Shown: positions 14,864-24,540, counted from the first letter of the stretch. The stretch is 64,000 nt of DNA from Mycolicibacterium goodii (GCF_001187505.1 NZ_CP012150.1:1302001-1366000), one strand, 5' to 3'. Notes: generated by a model not told the origin, from the sequence alone. Translations and numbers: made by a program.

Positions 14864-17605
14864 TCAGCGTAATTCGACGTTGCGTAGCTGGCGGCGAGAC
14901 TTGATGGCGAGTTTGGCGTAGACGTTGCTCAGATGCCATTCGACGGTGTGGGCGCTGATGAAGAGCTGCGATCCGATCTCGGTGTTGGTGAGGCCGGTGG
15001 CGGCCAGTTCGGCGACCTGGGTCTCCTGAGGGGTCAGCGCGTTACCGGTGCGCGTGCGCTTGGCGACTTTCACACCCACCGACAACAGCTCGCGACGGGC
15101 TCTTTCGGCAAACGCGTGCACCCCGAACCCGGTGAGCATGTCGTGAGCGAGGCTCAGTTGTTCGCGAGCGTCATTGCGGCGACCTTTCCGTCGAAGCCAT
15201 TCACCGTAGAGCAGGTGTGCGCGCGCGAGTTGCACCTTCACTCGGCTTCGGCCGAGATGCTCGATTGCAGCGCGATAGAGCGGTTCGGCGTCGGCGTCGT
15301 CGGCCAGTAGCGCCGCGCTGCGGGCACTGACGCCCAGTGCCCACGATGTGCCGGCGGCCCGCGTTCGGGTTTGCAGTTTCGCGAGGGCGTCGGCGGCCAC
15401 GTCATGTCGGCCCGCGCGGGCGGCGCATTCGACCAGTTCACAAAGGTTCCACCCGACAATGCCCAGATCGTCGTATTCGCAGGCAGATTGCAGCGCCGCC
15501 AAAGCGACTTGGTACCGGCCCAGTCCGTTGTTGAGAACGCCGACGGCGTACGCAGCCAGGGCGATCACTCGGTTCTCACCGCGCTGCGTACCGTCACGCA
15601 GCGCAGTCTCGGCCAGCGCGGTGGTCTGCCCCTCGTTGCCCGCCCACGACGCCGATGTCAGCTTGTGGTACTGCAACGGCGCGTATCCGATTGCCGCGGA
15701 GATGTCCTCGGCCTCAGCGATCAACAGCCGCGCGCCTGCCAGGTCACCGGCCATCACCAGCGTCCCGGCCCGACTGACGAGCGCGGTGGGAAGAATCTGC
15801 AGGGACGCGGTGTCGGTGGCCACGCGCACGGCCAGTGCCGAGAGCCGCTCCCAGGCGTCGTCGTCCCAGATCTCATGCACGGTGACCTCCAGCGCCAACG
15901 GGAAGGCCTCCCACTGCCAATTGTGCTCGGTGATGGATGTGGCCGCGGTGCGCATCGCCGCCGACGCCGTCGCCGCGTCGGATACCACTCGCCGCGCGAG
16001 ACCCTGGGCGAGCAATCCGACCGGTCGTGCAACCTCGGTGCCGTCGCGGTGACGCACTGTCGCGGAGGCGATGTCGGACAATGCGGCGGGCTCGCCCCCT
16101 CGTCCGATGTAGATCAGCCCGCAGAGGGCCTCCAAGAACGCTTGATCGGCCTCGTCGGCGTCCAAGGGTGCCAGCCGCTGAGCTGCCCCGGCCATCGATG
16201 CGGCGTGTACAGCCAGCGCAGGACCGGACAGGTTGGCGCGTCGGCGTTGAAAGGCCAACTGGGTTGCCAAATGTAGGCGCCGGGCCTCATCGAGGTCGTC
16301 GAGCGGTGACAGTGCCGCCGCGGCGACGAGCTCGGCGGCGGCGTCGAAATCTGCCGCGCGCCGCTTGGCCTGTGCCGCCCTCAAAGCCCTGGTTCCGCGC
16401 TGAGCCGGATCCGGTGTCAGCTCGAAGGCGTGAGTGAGAAAAGCTGCGGCGGCGGCGATCCCGCCGCGTTGTTGGGCGCGTACAGCGGCTCGATCCAGTT
16501 CCTCGGCAACCGACTCGTCGGGTCCGGACGCGGCGAAGGCGCGATGCCAGGCGCGCCGGTCGGGATCGGCGTCGGCGTCGATGCTTTCAGCGAGCGCGGC
16601 GTGCACTCGCTGTCGGAGGTTTGCGTCGGCGTCGCGGTAGGCCACCGAGCGCACGAGCGGGTGACGGAAACGCACCCGCGAGTCGATGTCGATCAATCCG
16701 GTGGCGCGTAATGCGGTGAACGCCGGCGCCTCGATACCCAAACGCGTCGCGGCGCGAGTGAGCAGCGCGGGATCACCGACCGGCTCGGCGGCTGCCAGCG
16801 TCAACAGCAACCGGGCCTCGGCACCCAGCGTGGACATGCGCTGCAGATACCGCGACTCCACTGTCGCGGCCACCGAATGCGCGTCGGGTCGGTGGTAACC
16901 GCCGGCCAGATCAGCCGATGCAAGATCCCTCACACACTCCAACAGCGCCAGCGGGTTACCGCGCGTCTCGGCGACAATGCGGTCACGCACTCGCGCGTCG
17001 ATGCGGCCCAGGACGGCAGCATCGACAAGTTCGCGGGCATCGGGCACCGCCAGTCCCGAGACCGCCAGTTCGGGGAGCCCACGCAACTCGGCCGTCGTCT
17101 CCCGTGAGGCGAACAACACCATCACATGTTCGGCCAGCAGACGCCGCGCCACGAAACCCAGTGTCTGCGCCGACACCTGGTCCAGCCACTGCGCGTCGTC
17201 AACGACGCACAACACCGGAGCGTCCGGCGACGACGCGGAAGCGATCAAATCCAGAACCGCCAGGCCGATCAGGAAGCGATCCGGTGCCGGCCCGCAAACC
17301 TGACCGAATGCGGTGTCCAATGCCCGTCGCTGCGGATCCGGCAGCGCCTCTATGCCCGCGGCAAGCGGAGAGATGAGACGATGCACACCCGCGAACGGCA
17401 GCTCCATATCGGATTCCACACCCGCGGTGCGCAGCACCCGGACCCCGGACGCGGTGGACAGCAGGTCTTCGATCAGGGCGGTCTTGCCTACCCCCGCCTC
17501 GCCGCGCAGTACCACCACCGCGCTGTGCCCAGCGCGTGCGGACTCCAACAGCTTCGTCAAGCGGGACAACTCCGTGACACGGCCGAACAGATCGCCTTCG
17601 CTCAC
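14864..17605 (-). CDS. LuxR-family regulator with AAA-type ATPase domain (LAL family)
   Basis: A 913-residue regulator. An N-terminal P-loop ATPase carries Walker A GEAGVGKT (35-42) and LCVVDDAQWLD as Walker B. A long helical, TPR-like middle region follows, and the last 60 residues are a LuxR-type HTH (LTPQETQVAELAATGLTNTEIG, SAHTVEWHLSNVYAKL). GTG at 17605 places the start just before the nucleotide-binding domain, as usual in this family; an in-frame start at 17758 would add 51 residues of low similarity. Such proteins act as ligand- and ATP-dependent activators. The target is unknown; two oxidoreductase genes lie on the opposite strand beyond a 458-bp gap. Confidence 0.9.
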   Translation of the reverse strand: MSEGDLFGRVTELSRLTKLLESARAGHSAVVVLRGEAGVGKTALIEDLLSTASGVRVLRTAGVESDMELPFAGVHRLISPLAAGIEALPDPQRRALDTAFGQVCGPAPDRFLIGLAVLDLIASASSPDAPVLCVVDDAQWLDQVSAQTLGFVARRLLAEHVMVLFASRETTAELRGLPELAVSGLAVPDARELVDAAVLGRIDARVRDRIVAETRGNPLALLECVRDLASADLAGGYHRPDAHSVAATVESRYLQRMSTLGAEARLLLTLAAAEPVGDPALLTRAATRLGIEAPAFTALRATGLIDIDSRVRFRHPLVRSVAYRDADANLRQRVHAALAESIDADADPDRRAWHRAFAASGPDESVAEELDRAAVRAQQRGGIAAAAAFLTHAFELTPDPAQRGTRALRAAQAKRRAADFDAAAELVAAAALSPLDDLDEARRLHLATQLAFQRRRANLSGPALAVHAASMAGAAQRLAPLDADEADQAFLEALCGLIYIGRGGEPAALSDIASATVRHRDGTEVARPVGLLAQGLARRVVSDAATASAAMRTAATSITEHNWQWEAFPLALEVTVHEIWDDDAWERLSALAVRVATDTASLQILPTALVSRAGTLVMAGDLAGARLLIAEAEDISAAIGYAPLQYHKLTSASWAGNEGQTTALAETALRDGTQRGENRVIALAAYAVGVLNNGLGRYQVALAALQSACEYDDLGIVGWNLCELVECAARAGRHDVAADALAKLQTRTRAAGTSWALGVSARSAALLADDADAEPLYRAAIEHLGRSRVKVQLARAHLLYGEWLRRKGRRNDAREQLSLAHDMLTGFGVHAFAERARRELLSVGVKVAKRTRTGNALTPQETQVAELAATGLTNTEIGSQLFISAHTVEWHLSNVYAKLAIKSRRQLRNVELR

Positions 17606-18063
17606 ACGTTGCCCCCGACCGACGCCATACAACGGCCACAAGCCGGGTAGCCCGGCCACCCTGGGCACACTTTCGCGGACATCCTTCCTGCCTACGGCGG
17701 CGGAGGCCCACTCACCGTGTCGTCGGACGGCCCCGCGACCGACGAATCGTCGTAACAAACTCTAATAGGGCTTCAGTCCCCGCCCCCGGAGCCGATGTCC
17801 AAATCCCGGGGGGTTTCCGGGGGGGCGCGCAGCGGTCCCCAGCTGGCAGCGTTGAGAGGTGTCTGCCGATCAGCTCGATCCCATCAGCCGAGGGTTCGCC
17901 GGATCGACCACACCTTCGCCTTCCCAGCAGACGCCGCCGGCCGATGCGGCAGTCGAGTCGGCCACAGCCATGCTGCGAAAGGCGTTGGCGGGCAGATGCA
18001 CTCGCTGCTGCTCGGCAAGATCCATTCGCGCATCCGCACAACCGATCCATGGGAGGTCCACAT
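17606..18063. other. 458-bp gap between LuxR regulator and SDR gene
   Basis: No convincing gene is seen. The first 150 bases could encode an alternative N-terminus of the LuxR regulator. A G/C-run-rich stretch lies at about 17780-17830. The last bases contain GGGAGG 7 bases before the SDR start. Promoters for the two divergent genes must be here, but I cannot define -10 and -35 boxes. Confidence 0.5.
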
Positions 18064-18906
18064 ATGGCCCGCGATGACGTGACGAACATGAAGCCCGCGT
18101 GGACCAACGGGCACTGCGCGGGTGCCGTCACCACCGCCGTGGGCGAGGGCGGGTCCAGCAAGAGACGCGTCGCTCTGATCACCGGTGCCAGCCACGGAAT
18201 CGGTGCCGCGACCGCGATGCTGCTCGGTCAGCGCGGTTACCGGGTGGCGGTTCATCACGATCGAAGCCCCGCAGAGGCCGACCACATCGCCTCCCGTATC
18301 GCCGATCACGGCGGCGACGCCCTAGGGGTAAGCGCCGACCTGGCCGTTTCCGACGAAGTCAGCGAGATGGTCGAGACCATCACCCGCCGCTGGGGCACCG
18401 TCGAGGTCCTCGTTCACGCTGCGCGACCACCCCATCCACGCATCTCTTTCGCGAAGCTTCGGCTCGACCGACTCGAACACGCTGTGACCCAGGAACTTCG
18501 GGCTGCGTACTTGGTGACGAAGGCGGTCAGTCCTGAAATGATTGCCCGCGGCTACGGACGGCTGGTCTACCTCAGCACCGCGCACTCCCGTCACCCGTCC
18601 GGCATGCGGATCGTCGAGGGAACCGCCAAGGCCGCACTCAATCAGTTCGTGCGCTACATCGCCCAGGAACTGGCTCCGCACGGCATCACCGCCAACGTCG
18701 TAGCGCCCGGTAACGTCGCCGGCGTCGATGCACACGGTGCGAGGTGGTCCGACGACGAACTCTGGGTTCTCGGCACTGCCAACACCGAGGCACGACTCGT
18801 ACTGCCCGGCGATGTCGCCCGAACGATCGCGTTCTTCGCCGGAGATGATTGCGTGACCACCACCGGCCACTACGCCTCCGTCGACGCCGGACTGGCGGCG
18901 CACTGA
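18064..18906 (+). CDS. SDR-family protein lacking the catalytic tyrosine
   Basis: A 280-residue short-chain dehydrogenase/reductase fold. The NAD(P)-binding motif TGASHGIG (40-47) is intact after a 35-residue N-terminal extension. The NAG motif reads VHAARP. Ser171 is present, but the YxxxK motif reads EGTAK: Lys189 is kept while Glu185 stands where Tyr should be. Activity as a classical SDR is therefore doubtful. ATG at 18064 has GGGAGG upstream. It lies beside the LuxR-type regulator and a second Rossmann oxidoreductase. It could be a non-redox or cofactor-sensing homologue. Confidence 0.8.
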   Translation: MARDDVTNMKPAWTNGHCAGAVTTAVGEGGSSKRRVALITGASHGIGAATAMLLGQRGYRVAVHHDRSPAEADHIASRIADHGGDALGVSADLAVSDEVSEMVETITRRWGTVEVLVHAARPPHPRISFAKLRLDRLEHAVTQELRAAYLVTKAVSPEMIARGYGRLVYLSTAHSRHPSGMRIVEGTAKAALNQFVRYIAQELAPHGITANVVAPGNVAGVDAHGARWSDDELWVLGTANTEARLVLPGDVARTIAFFAGDDCVTTTGHYASVDAGLAAH

Positions 18907-18978
18907 AGACCGGAGCGAGAGCTCTTTCTCCACAACGGGTCCGAACCGTTTTCACCTTGACAGAAAGGCAGCACGGCA

Positions 18979-19737
18979 ATGACCGAACCTGCGAAGAGCA
19001 TTACCGTCCTCGGCGCCACCGGTCTGATCGGCCGCCAACTCGTCCCCCTGCTCAGCAGCCGCGGCCACCACGTCACCGCGGCCTCCCGCAACTCCGGTGT
19101 CGACCTGCTCACCGGGCAGGGCCTTGACGATGCCCTCGCCGACGCTGAGGTCATCATCGACGTGATCAACTCCGCCACCCCCGAAGACTCCGCCGAAGCC
19201 TTCTTCGAGCAGACCGCGGCCAACCTGTCCGCTGCCGCCGGCAAGGCCCGGGTCGGACACCACGTCGTGCTGTCCATCGTCGGCGCAGACGACATGGCCC
19301 CCAAAGCCGGATACATCCGCGGCAAGGTCGCCCAGGAGAACGCGGCCGCGACCTCGGGGGTGCCCTGGACGGTCGTGCGGGCCACGCAGTTCCACGAACT
19401 GGCTGAACCAATCACCGAATCCCTCATCGCCGGTGACGAGGTGCGCGCCCCAGAAGCACTCATCCAGACCATCGATTCCACCGAGGTCACCGCGATCCTG
19501 GCCCGCATTGCCGTCGACAAGCCGCTCAACACCATCCACAACGTCGGCGGCCCGCAGAAGATGACGTTCTCCGACACGGCCCGCACCGTCCTGCGCCACC
19601 AGAGCCGAACGCTGAACGTCCTCGACGACCCGTCGGCAACGTACAGCGGGCTATCCATCGACTTCACAACGCTCGTCACCGACGACGAGGCCGAACTAGG
19701 CACCACGCGGCTGGCCGACTGGTTGGCGCGTCGCTGA
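18979..19737 (+). CDS. NmrA-like atypical SDR, NAD(P)-binding protein
   Basis: A 252-residue Rossmann protein with the glycine motif VLGATGLIGRQLVPLL at the N-terminus, a basic residue in TAASRNSG suggesting NADP, and RGKVAQENAAATSGVPWTVVRATQFHEL, typical of NmrA/extended-type SDRs in which the YxxxK motif is displaced. AAAGG precedes the ATG. It follows the previous SDR by 72 bases on the same strand. Likely an NAD(P)H-dependent quinone or ketone reductase, or a redox sensor; substrate unknown. Confidence 0.85.
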   Translation: MTEPAKSITVLGATGLIGRQLVPLLSSRGHHVTAASRNSGVDLLTGQGLDDALADAEVIIDVINSATPEDSAEAFFEQTAANLSAAAGKARVGHHVVLSIVGADDMAPKAGYIRGKVAQENAAATSGVPWTVVRATQFHELAEPITESLIAGDEVRAPEALIQTIDSTEVTAILARIAVDKPLNTIHNVGGPQKMTFSDTARTVLRHQSRTLNVLDDPSATYSGLSIDFTTLVTDDEAELGTTRLADWLARR

Positions 19738-19818
19738 GCGTGCCCGGCTGGAGCGCCGGATGGAGTATCGGGGCTACGACTCCTCAAGAGTCGCACCACT
19801 CGATGGGGGCGGTGCTGA

Positions 19819-20991
19819 TCACGGCCGCACCCCCGTGCTTGTCGCGTTCTGCAGGATGTGGACCGCGCAGACTCCGCCGACACCCACCATGTGCACCAAC
19901 GCCGTTCTCGCGTCGGGATGTTGACGTGGACCGGCTTCGCCGCGCAGTTGGCGGACCGACTCGCATACCTGCCCGACACCAGTGGGCCCGACGGGGTGTC
20001 CCATGGCCAACAGGCCTCCGGACGGACTGACGGCCACCCGCCCACCGAGGTCGAGAGCCCCGTCGGCGAGGTCGCTCAGCGCCCGGCCCTCCGCACAGAT
20101 CCCCATCGCCTCCAGGTACATCGGTTCCTCGACCGCGAACGCATCGTGGAGTTCCACGATGTCAACCTCGCCGGGTCCGATCCCGCAGGCCTCATACGCT
20201 TCACGGGCGGCGGCCCGCGTGACGGCCTGTTCCTCGGTGCCGACGGCATCCTCGAAGCTCGGTTGAGTCTGATGCACGGACGCGCGCACCTGAACGCAAC
20301 GTTGTGGATCAATGTCCAGCCTGCGCAGCGCGTCTGCAGACGCGACCACCACCGCCGCTGATCCCTCCCCGACGGGTGTGCACTGCAACCGGGTGAGGCT
20401 CCCCGAGATGTACGGCGGGGCGAGCACTTCGTCGACTGTGCGAGCTTTGCGTCGCTGCGCGTACGGGTTGAGCGCGCCGTTGCGGTGATTCTTCACCGCC
20501 ACGGGGGCAAGATCGGCAGCCACCAACGACCGCTCCCGCAACCAGTGCTCGGTCTTGAGTGCGAACATGGTGTGGAACTCGATGCGGCCGTCGACCAGGC
20601 CGCGCACCCCGGCTTTGGACACCGCGTCGGGCGGGAACTCGGCCTTGTCGACACCGACTGCGACACTCACATCGCAGCGACCACTGGCGACGTCCAGAAC
20701 GGCCTGGCGGAACGCCACCGATCCCGAGGCGGACGCAGATTCGACCTGCACCACGGGAATGCCGGTTCGGCCGAGGTAACGGGCCAGGGTGGGCGCCGCC
20801 GCCATGCCGATCTTGCCGGATCCCACGAACATGCTCTCCACGTCCGCCCACTTGATGCCGGCGTCGGAGAGCGCCTCGCGTATCGCGGTGGTGCCCATGG
20901 TGACATAGCTGATGTCGGAGGGTCGCCGGTAGCCGTACATCCCGATGCCCACGACGTAGACAGCTGTCTGGGCGAGCAGATTCCTGGTCAT
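19819..20991 (-). CDS. Thiolase-like protein of the SCP2/lipid-transfer type, without catalytic cysteines
   Basis: A 390-residue thiolase fold. The nucleophile motif CxSG reads S87-ASG, and the HDCF motif of SCP2-type thiolases reads HDAF (282-285), so both reactive cysteines are replaced. The GHPVGPTG block with His332 remains. The upstream neighbour is a DUF35 zinc/OB-fold protein overlapping by 4 bases. DUF35 proteins form complexes with thiolase-like Ltp2-type retro-aldolases in steroid side-chain degradation. I infer C-C bond cleavage or formation on an acyl-CoA without thiolysis. ATG at 20991 chosen by position next to DUF35. Confidence 0.88.
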   Translation of the reverse strand: MTRNLLAQTAVYVVGIGMYGYRRPSDISYVTMGTTAIREALSDAGIKWADVESMFVGSGKIGMAAAPTLARYLGRTGIPVVQVESASASGSVAFRQAVLDVASGRCDVSVAVGVDKAEFPPDAVSKAGVRGLVDGRIEFHTMFALKTEHWLRERSLVAADLAPVAVKNHRNGALNPYAQRRKARTVDEVLAPPYISGSLTRLQCTPVGEGSAAVVVASADALRRLDIDPQRCVQVRASVHQTQPSFEDAVGTEEQAVTRAAAREAYEACGIGPGEVDIVELHDAFAVEEPMYLEAMGICAEGRALSDLADGALDLGGRVAVSPSGGLLAMGHPVGPTGVGQVCESVRQLRGEAGPRQHPDARTALVHMVGVGGVCAVHILQNATSTGVRP

Positions 20992-21380
20992 CGGTCGGTC
21001 CCTTCGAACACGTCGAACACGATCTCCGGCCCGGAATCGCTGTCGACTTCCCGGCCGATCACCCGGTCCCCGACGTCGGGCTTGTGGCACACAGTCGCCT
21101 GGATGACCAGGGGGTGACTGTCGACGGCGATGTCAGCAACGACGAACGGCGTCGGATGCACCGGATGGGTGTGGACGGTCACCGCCGCGGTGACGGTGCC
21201 CATCGCCGGAACGCTGTGGGTGGTCAATGCATCCCCGGAGGCGCCGCAGTATTCGCATCCGTGAAGCTGCGGCGGGAAGAACGAGCGGCCACATTCGCGA
21301 CACTCTCCCGCGACCAGAAACACGGTGTCATCGCGTGTCTCCCAGGGGGTTCCGGTCATCCTCAGTATCTCCTGTGTCAT
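20988..21380 (-). CDS. DUF35 zinc-ribbon/OB-fold protein
   Basis: A 130-residue protein with the DUF35 architecture: a rubredoxin-like zinc ribbon with CRECG and CEYCG near residues 27-46, then an OB-fold (GTVTAAVTVH to IVFDVFEG). In known systems, such as ChsH2 with Ltp2, this family is an obligate partner that shapes the acyl-CoA site of a thiolase-like or hydratase subunit. Here it overlaps the thiolase-like gene by 4 bases and the oxidoreductase gene upstream by 4 bases, so it is almost certainly co-translated with both. Confidence 0.9.
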   Translation of the reverse strand: MTQEILRMTGTPWETRDDTVFLVAGECRECGRSFFPPQLHGCEYCGASGDALTTHSVPAMGTVTAAVTVHTHPVHPTPFVVADIAVDSHPLVIQATVCHKPDVGDRVIGREVDSDSGPEIVFDVFEGTDR

Positions 21381-22348
21381 GCCAACTCGAGTACGAGCTT
21401 GCCGAAATGTTCATTGCGATCCATCCGTATGAAGGCGCGGGTGGCCTCTTCGAGACCGAAAGCACCTGCCACCGGCATCGTGATCCGGCGGTGCGCGACG
21501 GCCGCTGACAGGTCCCGGTTCGCCGCGGCCACCACCCGGCTGATCTGTTCGCGGTTGCGGGTTCGAAACGTGGTGCCGATGTAGGTGATTCGCCGCATCG
21601 AATGCAGGTCGAAGTCGATGACTCCTTGTTCGCCGCCGACGCGCCCGATGTTGATCATGCGGCCCCCGACCCGGGTGGCCTGCATTCCCGGGGTCACCAA
21701 CGGTCCCGCCACCAGATCCAGCAGCAGGTCCACGCCCTCGCCTCCGGTGACGGCGAGGACCTCAGAGACCCAGTCTGCGGAGGCCGAGTCCAGCGCGCAG
21801 TCCGCACCGAACTCGGCCAGTCGCTGTCTGCGTGCGGCGTCGGTCGAGGTGCCGATGACGAGCTTGGCGCCGCACTCGCGGGCGATCTGCATTCCCATCA
21901 ATCCCATGCCGGAACTGGCACCCTGGATCAGCAGCGTCTGCCCCTCGCCGAATTCGCCCTGGGTGATCAGCGCATCGTGCATGGTCTGCAATCCCACCGG
22001 CAGCGTGGCCGCCTCCTGGTAGGACAACGATTCCGGAACCGGGAACAGCGTGTGTGCGGACGCTGTGGTGAACTCGGCGAAGGCACCGGGCGCGGCCGCC
22101 ATCACCCGCTGTCCCGGGGACCACCCGGCCACCTCAGGGCCGACGTCCTCGATCTCACCTGCGAACTCCATGCCGCACACTTGGCCCAGTCCGCCTGCCG
22201 ACCCGTGCACCATTCCCTGGCTCATCCGCAGGTCGACGCGATTGAGGGCCGCGGCGTGAACCCGGACCAGGACTTCACCGGGCCCGGGCCTCGGCTTCGT
22301 CACGTCGGCGATGGCAGGCCCGGACGCGGTTGCGACGATCGCACGCAT
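21377..22348 (-). CDS. Quinone-oxidoreductase-like MDR family enzyme
   Basis: A 323-residue medium-chain reductase of the zinc-free quinone oxidoreductase/enoyl reductase group. It has a GroES-like N-terminal domain (GEVLVRVHAAALNRVDLRM) and a Rossmann domain with LIQGASSGMGLMGMQIA. No structural zinc-ligand cluster is visible. ATG at 22348 has GGAGGTGG about 6 bases upstream and overlaps the VOC-gene stop (TGATG). In this cluster it probably reduces a carbon-carbon double bond of an acyl-CoA or related intermediate. Confidence 0.88.
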   Translation of the reverse strand: MRAIVATASGPAIADVTKPRPGPGEVLVRVHAAALNRVDLRMSQGMVHGSAGGLGQVCGMEFAGEIEDVGPEVAGWSPGQRVMAAAPGAFAEFTTASAHTLFPVPESLSYQEAATLPVGLQTMHDALITQGEFGEGQTLLIQGASSGMGLMGMQIARECGAKLVIGTSTDAARRQRLAEFGADCALDSASADWVSEVLAVTGGEGVDLLLDLVAGPLVTPGMQATRVGGRMINIGRVGGEQGVIDFDLHSMRRITYIGTTFRTRNREQISRVVAAANRDLSAAVAHRRITMPVAGAFGLEEATRAFIRMDRNEHFGKLVLELA

Positions 22349-22911
22349 CAGGATCCACCTCCTCGCACCGGTACATCTGCGGCCGCGAGTGCCTGCGCCC
22401 ACGGGCGGATCGGATCCCGGCCGTCCCAGTTGATCCCGGCATCCCGGATGGCACCGAAGACCGCCTTCTTCTCCGGGCTCTGTTCGGACAGTTCGATGGC
22501 ATACCCGTCAGCGATATCGGCATCGAAGTAGACGAAACGACCCCCGCTGAGGAGCCCGCCGTGTGCCACCCGGTGTCCCTTGGCCTGGGCCGCAGCGAAG
22601 TCGACGTCGAAGTTCTCGGTCCAGTACGCGACGTGTTGCAATCCTTCGCGTCCTGCCTCCAGGAACTCTTGCCATTGGCTGGGATGCTCACCCAGGGGCT
22701 GGATGAGTTCGATCTGGGTCGGTCCCGAATTGGCCAGCGCCGCACTGAATGTGGCGTTGGACGGTCGTCCCCGGTGGACGAATTGATCGGGTTTGATTTC
22801 GTCGGCGACGAAAAAAGGTCCGACGCCGAGGAATCCGACCCAGTGTCGAAGTGCCTTGTCGAGGTCGCGGACCACGAATCCGAGTTGTGCGATGGGGCCA
22901 GAGGTCATCAT
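22348..22911 (-). CDS. VOC-family (glyoxalase/dioxygenase superfamily) protein
   Basis: A 187-residue protein with two betaalphabetabetabeta units: IAQLGFVVRDLDKALRHW at the start, then GREGLQHVAYWTENFD and GGRFVYFDADIADGYAIEL. Possible metal ligands are a Gln/His and the Glu near the end of the fold. The sequence style resembles methylmalonyl-CoA epimerase-like VOC proteins. ATG at 22911 follows AAAGG. It is co-transcribed with the ligase upstream and the MDR enzyme downstream. Could be an epimerase, lyase or dioxygenase in the CoA pathway; the reaction cannot be read from sequence. Confidence 0.82.
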   Translation of the reverse strand: MMTSGPIAQLGFVVRDLDKALRHWVGFLGVGPFFVADEIKPDQFVHRGRPSNATFSAALANSGPTQIELIQPLGEHPSQWQEFLEAGREGLQHVAYWTENFDVDFAAAQAKGHRVAHGGLLSGGRFVYFDADIADGYAIELSEQSPEKKAVFGAIRDAGINWDGRDPIRPWAQALAAADVPVRGGGS

Positions 22912-22933
22912 CGACTGCCTTTCTTGGTTGGGG

Positions 22934-24517
22934 CTATCGGGTGAGTTCGTAGCCGGAGCGCTCGCGATCCCACGTGTCGGCTGAGATGCCTTCTTGGCGC
23001 AGCCGATACTTCTCGATGCGATGTGTCGGGGTCTTCGGCAGTTCATCGCGGAACTCGACATAGCGCGGCACCGCAAAGTACGGCATGCGATTATCGCAGT
23101 GTCTGATCAAATCGAGTTGGCTCAGCTGCGCGCCGGGCCTCACGACGACGAAGACCATCACCTCGTCTTCACCCACCTCGGACGGAACAGCTATCGCCGC
23201 GGACTCGACCACATCAGGATGTGCGTTGACGACCAGTTCGACTTCGTAGGCCGAGATGTTCTCACCGCGGCGCCGGATCGCGTCCTTCTTGCGGTCGACG
23301 TAATAGAAGTAGTCATCCGCGTCGCGACGCAGCAGATCCCCGCTGTGAAACCACAAGTTTCGGCTCGCGGCCAGCGTGGCCTCAGGCATGTTGTGGTAGC
23401 CGTCCATCATGATGTTGGGATATCTCGGTCGGAACACCAGCTCACCCGTCTGTCCGACCGGCACAGGTTCGTCCTCGTCGTCCACCAGCGCTACATCGTA
23501 TCCGCAGATCGCTTTCCCCACCGATCCGATCCGGCGGTCGTCAACGGGATTAGCGAGTGCGACACAGTTTTCCGTCTGTCCGTAGCTCTCGATCAGCGTC
23601 ACACCGAAACGGTCCTCGAATTCGCGGAACTGATCGGCGGGAGCGGCCGCACCCAAGGCGAACTCGACTCCGTGACGTCTATCGAGCTCGGTCTCCGGTT
23701 GTTTCATCAAGATCGGGATCATCCCGCCGATATAGTTGAAGCGACTGGCCCGAACCGTGCGAAGCCGGTCCCAGAACCGCGACGCAGAGAACCTTGAGTC
23801 GAGGATGACCGATGCACCCGAGACCAGCGCCGACATCACGGTGAGGGCTTGTGCGTTCGCGTGGAACAGCGGCAGGCAGGTGTAGAGGCGGTCGGCTTGC
23901 TGCACCCGGCCGTGAGCCGCGCTTCGCATACCACTGAACCAGAAATAGTTGTGGCTCAGCATGATCCCCTTCGACAACCCCGTCGTACCGGACGAATACA
24001 GGATCGCCATCTGATCTGTGTAGCGGACTTCGGGCCGCTCGACGCGCCGCTCTTCCTCGAGATCAGACCAGTCGATGACGTCAGCGCCCCGGTTGTCCGA
24101 TTTGAGCCGGTTCCAAACCACAACGTGCTGCAATGCGGGGAAAGGCGCGAACCGGTCCAGGAACTCCCCTGCCACCACGGCTACTCGGGCCCCGCTGTTG
24201 CCGACGATGTGTTCGAGGACCATCCCCTTGTAGGCCGTGTTGACGGGCACTTCGACGGCACCGATCTGCGCGCACGCCATCCAGACCGCCACGAATTCGG
24301 CGCAATTGGGCAGCATGACCAGAACGGGGTCGCCGGGGGCGACACCCAGGGACTGAAGTCCCGCGGCGATCCGGGTCGACCAGGCGTGGAACTGCCCGTA
24401 GGTCCAAATGCATTCTCCCACAGTCAGGAACTCAGCATCCGGGTGCTCGTCGGCACGGTCGCGGAGCACCGCGCTCAATGTGCGGCGCTCGGGCGGGATA
24501 TCGAACAGGTGGTCCAT
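22934..24517 (-). CDS. ATP-dependent acyl-CoA synthetase, CaiC-like
   Basis: A 527-residue adenylate-forming ligase. Visible motifs are the phosphate loop YSSGTTGLSKGIMLSH, YGQTEN, SGDL, the hinge YVDRKKDAIRRRGENIS and the C-terminal catalytic Lys in TPTHRIEKYRLR. GAGGAG precedes the ATG at 24517. It converts a carboxylic acid to its CoA thioester and is the entry step for the cluster, fed by the MHS transporter. It resembles crotonobetaine/carnitine-CoA ligases, but that does not fix the substrate. Confidence 0.93.
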   Translation of the reverse strand: MDHLFDIPPERRTLSAVLRDRADEHPDAEFLTVGECIWTYGQFHAWSTRIAAGLQSLGVAPGDPVLVMLPNCAEFVAVWMACAQIGAVEVPVNTAYKGMVLEHIVGNSGARVAVVAGEFLDRFAPFPALQHVVVWNRLKSDNRGADVIDWSDLEEERRVERPEVRYTDQMAILYSSGTTGLSKGIMLSHNYFWFSGMRSAAHGRVQQADRLYTCLPLFHANAQALTVMSALVSGASVILDSRFSASRFWDRLRTVRASRFNYIGGMIPILMKQPETELDRRHGVEFALGAAAPADQFREFEDRFGVTLIESYGQTENCVALANPVDDRRIGSVGKAICGYDVALVDDEDEPVPVGQTGELVFRPRYPNIMMDGYHNMPEATLAASRNLWFHSGDLLRRDADDYFYYVDRKKDAIRRRGENISAYEVELVVNAHPDVVESAAIAVPSEVGEDEVMVFVVVRPGAQLSQLDLIRHCDNRMPYFAVPRYVEFRDELPKTPTHRIEKYRLRQEGISADTWDRERSGYELTR

Positions 24518-24540
24518 GGGAAACTCCTCTGACGGACTGG

